Assembly: GCA_021399445.1 (NCBI GenBank) | Contig: JAJTUQ010000004.1 | Span: forward strand, 1 to 64,000 | Reading direction: 5' to 3' | Length of the DNA: 64,000 bases | DNA from: Xylogone sp. PMI_703 | Taxonomy: Eukaryota > Ascomycota > Leotiomycetes | Shown: piece by piece, positions 36,149 to 45,708 of the stretch | Numbering within the stretch: position 1 is the stretch's first letter | How the letters are laid out: each line of letters begins with the position of its first letter | The notes under the pieces: generated by a model | Database searches by the model: none | The model's input: the letters and a program-made list of their open reading frames with translations, nothing else | What the model was told of the DNA's origin: nothing | Translations under genes and position numbers: made by a program

Positions 36149-37013
36149 AAATAATTTTATTTTACAGAAAATTATTTAAATTATTTATAGACCGAAAATA
36201 TTTATAATATATATATAATAGTTAAAAGAAATAAGATTTATATTAGAAAAATATATAACAACTGAAAAAAACAAAAATCAGAGAAAATAAAAGTCAAAAC
36301 TATATCTAGGAAAATTAAAAAAGTTATTAAAACCTTTAAATATACTAAAAGATTTTTAAAATTATAATATACTGTTTTCTAATAAATATATATATACTTA
36401 AATATATTTAACTTTGTTATTTAAACTACTTAAGCATTTTTGTGATTAGTATTTATATATAATTTATTCAAATCATTAAATATCAAAAAATGTCTTAGTA
36501 TCTGATAATATAACGAATATAGTCAATAATATAATATAAAAATTAAAAATTAAAAATTAAAAATTAAAAATTAAAAATTAAAAATTAAAATTAACTTTAC
36601 TTAACCAGAATTACTTATAATAACGAATTTAAAGAAATATATAATCATTAAGATATATATATATATATAATAAAAATATATATAATTATAATCTTTGAAA
36701 TTTGTTTTAAAACAAATTTGTTAATTAGAAAATAAAACATTAAAAATAAATTATACCCAAAGATTTAAGTATATTTAAAATATATTTTTGTTATAAAAAT
36801 ATATACATAAAATAATATACCAAAAAAACTATAATAATCACTTAAATTATCTTAAAAATTCTTCAGGAAATATAATTAATTTCATAAAACTTACAAAATC
36901 TTACAAATATTATATTAGACTTTTCTGATAATATAATCATATTATATTATATCAAGAAAAACTTTATATAAAAAACTACAAAAACAAGATTTTATTTTAC
37001 TAATATATTCAAC
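36149..37013. other. AT-rich spacer
   Basis: Contains a 7-bp tandem repeat (TTAAAAA, about seven copies) at about 36,536-36,592 and a palindrome AATTTGTTTTAAAACAAATT near 36,697-36,716. No gene. Confidence 0.6.
36536..36592. repeat. Microsatellite, unit TTAAAAA
   Basis: About seven near-perfect tandem copies of a 7-bp unit in AT-rich DNA. Confidence 0.85.
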
Positions 37014-37670
37014 TATAACGTTCCTACAAGGGTTTAGGGTTATCTATCACTCAAATGATAGATGAAGGTAAAGGGCAAGAGAATAACTTCATTATGGTTT
37101 AGGATAGTTATTATGAAATGTAAATATACTATAAATTAATTGAGTTGAGCACAAGGCTCCTATTTATTGTGAAACTATTTACTTATAAAGTAAACAAACC
37201 TTAGAATCAGATAGATCAGTTCGAGCTTAACTGATCGTGGAATTAGTACGATCAGTACTGATCCTCCTGATCTCTTCGGGTTATGTCGATTAGCACTGAT
37301 CTAACTAATCGTCTTAGCTAATCCAGATGTTCGCTTAATTGTTAGTATTAGCTTTTTGTATGTATAAACAAATTGTTAGTACAAACGGAAAAATAGTACT
37401 ATTTCTCTGATAGTACTTCTACTTAACTAGTATAACTAAAGGGTTAATACTATAATTTTGATAGTACTATCCTTTAGCTTGTACAACCCTTTCTATAGTA
37501 CTAGTGTTGAATTTGTACTATCCTTTTGTTAGTACTAGTAATACGATAGTACTAGTAATACCATAACTAGGACCCTGATAGCCGTCTTATTTTATACTTA
37601 TTTAACTAAGGTGACGGTTATAAAGGCCTTATAATCAGGTCGCTTGTCACAACCTTGTAAGGTCGTGACA
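37014..37670 (-). repeat. 3' LTR of the gypsy element, 657 bp
   Basis: Starts TATAACGTTC (TG changed to TA) and ends GGTCGTGACA on the plus strand. It contains a GATC-rich middle module and about eight AGTACTA motifs. Confidence 0.93.
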
Positions 37671-37684
37671 CTATCCCCTTCTTA
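37671..37684 (-). promoter_or_regulatory. Polypurine tract for plus-strand priming
   Basis: The sense strand reads AAGAAGGGGATAG immediately before the 3' LTR, the position and composition expected of the plus-strand primer of an LTR retrotransposon. Confidence 0.7.
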
Positions 37685-37760
37685 GCTTAGCTTTGTCCTG
37701 AAGCTTATAACTAAGGCATGAAAGGTCTTGTAGAAATCCAAACTTCCTTTCCTTTCCATT

Positions 37761-38360
37761 ATGTCCTTAAAGCGTTCAGTTAGCGAAGAGTTTATTGACT
37801 TAGAAAAGCGGAAGGTTCTGATAACCGAAAATTGTAGTAAGTTGTATTCTCAAATTAAATCCACAGGAATTCTGATGTCATTCCTGTGTTCATATTGTGA
37901 AAAGAGGAAACTAGATTGTGTCGTGGCGAAAGGTTCTCGTTGTTGTGCGGAGTGCATGAAAGCTGGAGGTCATACGAAATGTGATGCTCTTCCTCCAAGT
38001 TCTGAGGAATGGGACAGGATAGCCCGTGAAGAGGCCTGGTTAGAGGCTGATCGCAAGGAGGCCTTAGCTAAATTTCTTAGGCTTGATGTGTAACAACGAC
38101 AACTTTGGTCTTGCGCTGGTGAGATGCTCCAGAGGGGGCTTAGTACCCTAGATGAATTGGATACTGAGGAGGAAAAAGAAAGGCTTGATCAGGAACAGAA
38201 GGAAAAGGAAGCACTCCGACAGGCGGAAGTTACTCAGCAGGCAGAGGCTGGTCCTTCCGAGGCCTTCCCCTCCGACGCTGATTTCCTTGCTTACGCTGAT
38301 GTTCTGTTCGATCTATCCTGGCTTGTTTCGTCTGTTCATACGCCTCCAGAAGCTCATTAG
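37761..38360 (+). pseudogene. Antisense ORF in gypsy element encoding a Zn2Cys6-like cysteine-cluster protein
   Basis: The plus-strand frame from the ATG at 37,761 runs to a TAA at 38,091-38,093, then continues in the same frame to a stop at 38,358-38,360, about 199 codons in all. The TAA is followed by CAA codons and looks like a RIP change of CAA to TAA. Residues about 43-74 hold CSYCEKRKLDC, then CCAEC and a last Cys eight residues on. The spacing C-X2-C-X6-C-X8-C-X2-C-X8-C fits the fungal Zn2Cys6 pattern. Then come an Asp/Glu/Lys-rich helical region (EEEKERLDQEQKEKEALRQA) and a short hydrophobic C-terminus (FLAYADVLFDLSWLV). The ATG follows a CT-rich leader. A GTAAGG...TATCTAACTA...CCAG intron-like segment (38,366-38,433) follows the stop. 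The role is unknown; it might bind nucleic acid or act as a regulator. It lies opposite to gag-pol, between integrase and the 3' LTR. Confidence 0.7.
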
Positions 38361-38365
38361 AATTG

Positions 38366-38433
38366 GTAAGGTGTTTCTCTGGTTCTCATGTATCTAACTA
38401 TTCATATTTTTCTTATTCCTTCTATCTGACCAG
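38366..38433 (+). other. Putative intron just downstream of the antisense ORF
   Basis: GTAAGG donor, a TATCTAACTA branch-point-like site and a TCTGACCAG end, 68 bp, on the same strand as the antisense ORF and 5 bp after its stop. It suggests that a plus-strand transcript was once processed. Confidence 0.45.
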
Positions 38434-38459
38434 GTATTGTTTCTTATTCCTTACTAATT

Positions 38460-41400
38460 TGTCATCTAGGATTTTTTTTATTTTTTATTCTATATTTGGA
38501 TCCTATTTTAGTTCTAAGTCCAGAGCTGGTAGTAATCCTGGTAATACTTTTTCTAGTATAGTTGCATGAAATACCAGGTATATTCGTATGATGTTAGAGA
38601 GTTTTAGTTTATATGTTAGATTTCTTAGTTTCTTTTGATTTTGTATAGTCTAATCTTTTTCTAGTCTAATTTATCGCTTGGTCTTGTCATTTTGATAAAT
38701 CTGCGGATAATATAAACTTTATCTCCTTCTTCAAGCTTAGGTTTTATACTGTGCTTTTGATCATAATATTTCTTTATGTGTTCTTGTGTGAATTTAATGT
38801 CGTATTTCAAGTGATTGTGGATTTTTTCTAATTTATCTGTTTGCTGTTTAGCCGTCTTGGAAATGTTTTTTACTTCTGCTTTTATGAAGTGGGTTTAAGT
38901 TTTGTAACCATAATTCATAAAAAAAGGTATAACTTTAGTAATTTCGTTCTTTGTGTTATTATATATTAGTTGTATTATTAGTAAAAGATTTCTCCAATTT
39001 GACTGTTTGTAATCCATGTAATAGTGAAGATAGGCTTTTATGATCTGGTTTATTCGTTCGGTCTGACTGTTTGTCTGAGCTTATCTCTTCGTGGCAATTT
39101 TTCTTTTAATACTTAATCTCTTACAGATTGTTTCCCAGAATTTTGACATAAAGAGTTTATCTTTGTCCGAAATAATTTCTGCTGGAATGCTATAGTCTGC
39201 TATAACCTTGGAAATCATAATTTCCGTTAAATCTTTAGCTGTTTATGTTTCTTTCTATGATAACATGATAGAGTATTTCGTAAGTCTATTTACTATAGTA
39301 AAGATGAAGTTATAGTGATCTTTATCCGGTTTGTTGGTACTTTTTGATGGAGATAATCCTGTGATGAAATCCCATGAAATAGAAGTCTAAGGCTTTTCTG
39401 GTATCTGAAGAAGTATTAATTGTCTTACTGGCTTTTTCCTTGATGTTCTAGTCCTGTGACAAACGTTGTAGTTATTGATGATTTTGGTGACTTTCTGCTG
39501 AAGTTTAAAGATAAAGAATTCTTGCTGTAGTCAGTTCTTGGTCTTTGTAATTCTTTGGTGACTATATGTGGGTAATTCATGTTGTTCTTTCACAAACTCC
39601 TGGGCAATTGCTGGTGGGATGAATATTTTCCTGTTCTTTAGCCAAATGTCCAGAAATTCCTGATCCTCGAGTTAATTAGTTTCGGGATCCTTAGAGATTT
39701 CTTTCTCTTCTGTAGTGGTTAACTTGATCTTTTTTAGTTATTCCTTGTCAATAACCTGTGTGACTGTTAATACTTGTGTGTGGTTAAGGTGTAGAGTATC
39801 ACCTTCTTTCCTAAACATGGTGAATTCTTGTTTAGAACTTTTTTTTATGTAGTCTGGTCGCTTGCTTAGAGTATCGGCCTTAGTGTTCTTTGATCCTTGG
39901 ACATGGCGAATCCTGAAATCATATTATACTAACGTTTCGTACTAGTGTACTTGTTTATTGTTAAGATCTTTAGTGGTCATGAAGGTTGTTAGATTCTTGT
40001 AGTCTGATAGAATCTTGAACGGATGTTTGGTATTACATAAGTAAACCTTCTAATATTTGTAATAATTTACGATGGCCAAGAGTTCCTTCTCGTAGATGTT
40101 ATAGTTTAATTCTGCTGGAATAAACTTTCGAGAGTAGAAGGCTACTGGCCTCCAACGTCCTTTGTCATCTCTTTGTGACAAGACTTTATTCAACACTTTA
40201 TCTGAGGTGTTTATTTCTAGTAAGTATGGTTTCTCGGGATTGGCATGGGCCAGTATTCGGTCTTCGTCGAACTGATCTTTAACCTCTTAGAAAGTTCTCT
40301 CTTACTTCTCTTCTCAAACGAAGAGTGTATTTTTCTTCGTTAATTCTGTCAACGGGCTGGCTATCTTCGAGTAAGTTGTCATGTAACGTCTATAGTAATT
40401 AGTAAGTCTGTTAAACTGTTAAACTTTTTTGACTATCTTTGGAGTAAACCATTCTCTAATAACTTTTACTTTTTCTGGGTTTATTCAGAATTTTTTGTCC
40501 GAAATTATTTTATTTAGGAATTTCACTTTTGTCGTATTGAACTAACATTTAGCTAACTTATACTTTATATCATTATCAATCAATGCCTTAAGTACAGTAT
40601 GAATGTACTGTCTGTATTCTTCTAACGTCTTGGAATAAATTAAGATGTCATTTAAATATATTATTATAAAATGATCTAAATATGGTCTTAAGATTGTATT
40701 ATTCACTTTTTGTATAATCACTAGTATATTCGTCAGACCAAAAGGTATGACCAAAAGCTTATAAAGTCTATACTTAGTTCGAATGACAGTATACTACTTA
40801 TGTCCTTCCTTGATCTTTATTAAGTTAAATCCTGTGGCAAAGTCTAATTTTGTGAAATATCTGGCTCTAATGAACACATCTCGTATACTGTTAATACAAA
40901 GTAATGGGTATCTGTTTTTTATGGTTTTACTGTTTAAATTTCTGTAATCTTTACATAATCTTCCCCGGGGGTTGTCTGGCTTTGGTGCCTATATCAATGA
41001 TACTCTCCACAAAGAGTTCGACTTTCTGTAAAAGCTCTTCGTGGTCTGTTCATCCAGTTACTCCCTCAGGATCTCATCTTTGGCGGGATTCGTTCTATAA
41101 ATAGGTCCATATGAAGGGGTTGTACCTTCTTAGAGAATGATTTCGTAGTCTTATTCTTTGTATGGAGGTAAAGCTGCATCTTTTGGTTATAGAGTAAATA
41201 ACTTACGACAGTCTTGGTATTCTTCCAGGAAAGTGTCCAGTTTATTCTGGAGGTCATCCTGAGCAAGTTCAACAGCAAAAACATCTTGTGCGGGCCATTC
41301 TTTTGGTCCAGTGCTATAGTGACATTTAAATGTCAATTTCTTTGTTTTCCAGTTAACGTTTGGGTTATAGAATTTTAACTAAGGTTGTCCCAGGATGATA

Positions 41401-42100
41401 TCTTCTTTTCCAAGGGAAGAAACCTCAAACCGGATTTGTTCTTGGTGGTTTCCAATCTTCATAGTAAGTGGTTTAGTTCTGGTGAATACTCTTTTTTTTA
41501 TTAATAAGCTGTTGGCCATTCGTAGAGGCTGATTATAGACTTCAGTCTGTACGTCTATTGTTCTAGCGATTTATGGCAAGATTAGGTTAATCTGGCTTCC
41601 TGAATCTACTAAGGCTTTAAGGTTTTCGTTGCCAAACTTAACATCTAACCGGATAGCTTCTCTTTTGCCAGCCATAAACATATCAGAGACAAATTCTATA
41701 TTGAATTCTTCTTCTCGAGTTATCTGAAGCAGTGTTTTCCTTGCTCTAGGCTTTCTCAGGTTGAATAGGTTGTTGACATACTTTTTAAGGAGTATCCATT
41801 CATCGTTAAACTCATAATAATAGCCTATCTTATAGCTATAACCTTGTTCTTGATACTCTGTATGGAAAATTGTTTCTTGATATATTTTCTTCTTGATTTA
41901 GTACATTTTTTCTTGGTCTTCATGATATATAACTTAGGCATGGGAGTCTTGTCGGAGTGGCTGTATGTTTTCTCCCAGAAAGTAAGGTACTGAGTCATTG
42001 TGGTACAATCCGCTGATAACGATTTTTTTGAAGTTGGATTATACAACTTTAACTATTGTTCCTAATTTCTATATTCTGTACTAGAGAAGTCTATCTCGCT
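38460..42100 (-). pseudogene. gypsy pol: protease, RT, RNase H, integrase (RIPed)
   Basis: The minus strand reads, in order: the protease active site ALVDSGSQINLILP at about 41,580-41,620; RT with YGPIYRTNPAKDEIL near 41,080-41,120 and MVIPFGLTN ... YLNDILIYSKTLEEYRQYI at 40,542-40,754, where the catalytic YLDD reads YLND; RNase H at about 39,900-40,250; and an integrase zinc region near 39,450-39,570. The integrase core follows, with TSISWDFITGLSPS, IISDKDKLFMSKFWE and AQTDSQTERINQ (the D, D, E residues) at about 39,050-39,370. A C-terminal module follows (DKVYIIRRF at about 38,690). Stops are spread through all domains, mostly at former Gln and Trp codons. The polyprotein is inactive. Confidence 0.92.
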
Positions 42101-42699
42101 GGAGTGGCATATCCCAAAGGATATTTCTTTTGATTAGTCTTTAGGTTTTTATACAGCTTTTATCAGGGTGAAGAGCTGTTTCAACCAATATTATTCTTTT
42201 ACTTATTTGTGGCTTATTTGTTTGGTAAGGTTAGGTGATAAAGTCCTCTCGTTCTATGTAGTTAAAGAGCTCGGAACCCCAGAAGATTTTCCGAAAAGAT
42301 TCTTCTGTCATTCTTTGGTTAAGTTCTGATGCCTTAGGTATTATGTATAAGGAATACACTAATGAAATTCTAGTATGTCCTTTTCTTTTCGGGGATTCCC
42401 AGTTAACTTGATTAAAATTGTCCTGAAATTCTTCACGGATCATTAGTTCTCTCCTAACTTGTCCTGGGAAGAACAGGTCTAGCAGGTCAATAGTATCCTA
42501 ATATTCTTCTAGAGGGAAGTTGTCGGGGTTAGTAATTTTTAAGCCTTGTTACTCTATTTCCTCCCCGGCAGACATTAATACGTCTAGCTCACTGATGGTA
42601 GGAGAAAAGACTCCTGAAGATGTTGTGCTTCTGGCATCATGGTAGACTTCTGTTGTAAGGTTTTCCGTAGGAAAAATTCGCAGGATCTGGTCCACGGAC

Positions 42700-43724
42700 T
42701 AATCCCTAACATCTTCTGGTAACTCGTCGGAGTCGCTTTATTTTACCAATAAGGCGTCACCTGAACCGTGAGATTTGTTATCTTCGGCCGAGGATACCAT
42801 GGACATAGTCTTGGCCTCCTTTAGCTTTCCTTTGTCCTTGTTACCGTATTCCTAGGTAGTATGTCTGGCTTGTCCACATTTGTAATAAAGTTTCTTTTTT
42901 CTTTTTTCTTTATATTGCTCAAGAGTCAGGTTATATCTGTTTTTTCTTTTTGGTAATCCTTTGTTATAGTTCTTTGGATCTTGTCTTCTTCCTTCCGTGA
43001 TTTTATCGAGGTCCATCGGGTCCCCTCAATCATCGATGTAGTCTTTTTGTTTATTTGTCTGTGAGGAGTAAAGAATTCTTTTTTTCTTTTTTATACATTG
43101 TTCGTATTAAAAATTGTTAATCTCCTTGGCCTCTCTCATCTGCTTAACTAACGTATCCGGGCAAGGTTTGATATAAGCTAATTCGTCCTTAACTGATTCT
43201 TTCAACCCTTGGCGATGCTAGAACATTAATGCTCTGTCTTCTTAGCTGGTCATATTGCTTAGCTGCTGGAATTTGGTGTTATAGGCGGAAGTAGAGCCAG
43301 TCTGTTTTAAGGTGTATAATTGCTGTTTTGCCTTATCCGTTTCATGAGGATCCTTGAAGACTCTTTCCATTTCTTCTTCAAAGCTCTTGAAGGATACAAA
43401 CAAGTTGGTGGTATCTTGCCATCTTTTTTTATCTTTTTCGGTGAAGTTCTTGAAGTTCTTTACATATGGCAGGGCCTATTGTAATACTTTTCCTTCCAGG
43501 TAAGTGAGTAGCCACATGATCCGTTGAAAGTCATTTTGAAACTTATTCTTATGTAAGTTCAAATATAGATGAGTTCGGAACTTGAAAAGTTTTAGCTTGG
43601 ACTTGTCTTCTCTAAAGTTTTCGATCTTTCCTAGGTCTAGCTTTCTTTCAATGAAGTTGGTTGTCGAATTGGGATTGGCCTCGGGGGTTTAAGGGTTCTG
43701 TTGTGAAGATGAGTCTTCAGCCAT
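42700..43724 (-). pseudogene. gypsy gag (RIPed)
   Basis: The ATG at 43,724 starts MAEDSSSQQNP, 30 bp inside the 5' LTR. Downstream it reads ERKLDLGKIENFREDKSKLK and FQRIMWLLTYLEGKV, matching capsid proteins of fungal gypsy elements (the LxKFxG...K...FxxxL...W pattern). The nucleocapsid knuckle near 42,850-42,890 reads LYYKCGQARHTT, with the first Cys changed to Tyr. Several stops make it inactive. Gag would form the particle coat. Confidence 0.85.
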
Positions 43725-43753
43725 GGTACTTTTGAGTTTCAAGGTGCTCAAAG

Positions 43754-44410
43754 TGTAACGTTCCTATAAGGGTTTAGGGTTATTTATTACTCAAATGATA
43801 GATGAAGGTAAAGGGCAAGAGAATAACTTTACTATGGTTTAGGATAGTTACTATGAAATGCAGGTATGCTGTAAATCAATTGAGTTGAGCACAAGGCTCT
43901 TATTTACTGTGAAACTATCTATTTATAGAGTGAACGAACCTTGGGATCAGATAGATCAGTTCGAGCTTAACTGATCGTGGAATCAGTACGATCAGTATTG
44001 ATCCTCCTGATCTCTCCGGGTCATATCGATTAGCACTGATCTGACTGATTGTTTTAGCTAATCCAGATGTTTGCTTAATTGTTAGTATTAGCTTTTTGTA
44101 CGTATAAGCAAATCGCTAGCACAAGCAGAAAGGTAGTACTATTTCTCCGATAGTACTTCTACTTAGTTAGTACAACTAAAGGGTTAGTACTATAATTCCG
44201 ATAGTACTATCCTTTAGCTTGTATAACCCTTTCTATAGTACTAGTGTTGAACTTGTACTATCTTTTCGTTAGTATTAGTAATGCGATAGTACTAGCGATA
44301 CTATAACCAGGACCCTGATAGCCGTTTTATCTTATACTTATTTAATTAAGGTGACGGTTATAGAGGCCCTATAATCAGGTCGTTTGTCACAACCTTGTGG
44401 GGTCGTGATA
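43754..44410 (-). repeat. 5' LTR of the gypsy element, 657 bp
   Basis: Starts TGTAACGTTC and ends GTCGTGATA (TGACA changed to TGATA). In the sense direction, a CTATAAATAG box at about 43,917-43,926 lies between the GATC-rich module and the conserved end and should be the promoter. Confidence 0.93.
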
Positions 44411-44415
44411 TTAAC

Positions 44416-44949
44416 TAATTTAACTTACCTAAAAAAATTGAAAAATTATAATTATAAACTAGTATAATCATAAAAACCAAAAAGATTATATTTAAGAAAA
44501 ATCTTATAAACTAATTATATAATAATTAATTTGACAAAAATGATTTATCTGAAGAAAAGAATATAATTAATAATTAATAATAATTTTTTAATTTCGGAAA
44601 AAATAATACAAAAACATAAAATATAATAACTTAAACAGTAATTTTGACCAAAAACTAAATATATTCTAAAACAAATATAAAAGATTTAAGTTATCAACAA
44701 AATTATATACAGAAACTTTATTAACAATATTAAAAAAGTTAACCAAAAATATATACTATACTAACAAAGTAAACTTCTTTTTATATAAAAAAACATTAAA
44801 TCATATCTATAAGTTTTATAAAAAACTTGATTTATATATTATTAACCTAAATATATAAAATAATATTAACCTAATATTTATTATCAATAAACACTCTGAA
44901 AAGTTAATATAACAATATATTCAAAAATTATTTATAATACTTCAGAAAC
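44416..44949. other. AT-rich spacer, no gene
   Basis: RIP-like AT-rich DNA without readable features. Confidence 0.5.
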
Positions 44950-45039
44950 TTTAATATAACTTATACTTATTTAACTGAGGCGACGGCTATAGGGGCCCTA
45001 TACTCAGGTTGCTTGTCACAACCCTGCGGGGTCGTGACA
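44950..45039 (-). repeat. gypsy LTR tail fragment
   Basis: TTATACTTATTTAACTGAGG to GGTCGTGACA matches the last 90 bp of the other gypsy LTRs (for example 6,930-7,008). The rest of this LTR is absent. Confidence 0.8.
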
Positions 45040-45276
45040 TTGGATTAGATAAGCGGATCCCTGAAGGATTAATGAGATTAATGAGACTCAAAGGAAATTC
45101 ACTTTCTATATAAGTAGATAAACTTACAGTAAATAAAAGCTTTGTGCTTAACTCAATTGATTTACAGTATACTTGCATTTCATAGTAAAGTTTTACAATC
45201 TAAGTTTCACTTGCTCCTTTGACCTCCTAAGCTTATTATTTGAGTAATAACAAACCCTCAACGTAAAAACGTTACA
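45040..45276 (+). repeat. gypsy LTR fragment in inverted orientation
   Basis: This is the reverse complement of the first 240 bp of a gypsy LTR, ending AAAACGTTACA at 45,276, with a TATATAAGTAG promoter-like box at about 45,106. It is joined head-on to the fragment at 44,950-45,039, so the two pieces face each other. A short minus-strand frame across them is not a gene. Confidence 0.8.
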
Positions 45277-45512
45277 TTAAAATAGCTAATTAATACGAAT
45301 ATAATACAATAAAGGTACTAGAATAGGTAAAACGTGACAGAATCAGTAGATATAAAGTAATTAAGGGATTTGTGGGTTACGAGACTAAAATCCGGGAAGA
45401 GACTAGTCCGAATTAAGAAATTAGTATATGATTCGAAAAACTCTTCGGATTTGAGCATTTTGAGGCAATATGGGAATGATAGGAGAACCAGGCATTTTTA
45501 GAGTAGTTCCAG
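45277..45512. other. Spacer, possible decayed element interior
   Basis: Moderate composition. It reads as broken coding-like sequence with no recognisable domain. Confidence 0.35.
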
Positions 45513-45708
45513 TGTTAGTTTATCTTATTACATGAATATCACATATACGCTAGACCTAATTAAGTGAAAGCCATAACCAAGCCGTAGACTTTACTATATC
45601 TCCTACCACTATACAGAGATATAAAAAATTAACTTCCATATAACATAATTAGCATACCCATAACTAAAGGTTTACGATCGTGTTACACGCTATCGGAGCA
45701 TACCGACA
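45513..45708. repeat. About 196-bp repeat, better copy of 29,917-30,111
   Basis: TGTTAGTTTATC to GCATACCGACA. It matches the copy at 29,917 with transitions. It has LTR-like ends, but the flanks TCCAG and ATACT do not match. Confidence 0.65.

Larger units (their letters stand above)
37014..44410 (-). mobile_element. Complete Ty3/gypsy retrotransposon, 7,397 bp, duplication TCAAC/TTAAC
   Basis: Two 657-bp LTRs (37,014-37,670 and 43,754-44,410) bound an interior with gag, protease, RT, RNase H and integrase in that order on the minus strand. Integrase last defines Ty3/gypsy. The flanking 5-mers are TCAAC (37,009-37,013) and TTAAC (44,411-44,415), one C-to-T change apart. The LTR differences I checked are all transitions, so the copy is moderately RIPed but still readable. 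A purine-rich tract lies inside the 3' LTR at 37,671-37,684. It also carries an antisense open frame at 37,761-38,360. Confidence 0.95.

Noticed and set aside
38152..38569. Two plus-strand frames overlapping the antisense ORF
   Set aside because: The frame at 38,152-38,397 is out of phase with the cysteine-cluster ORF, and 38,363-38,569 is complement to the integrase C-terminus. Neither is protein-like.
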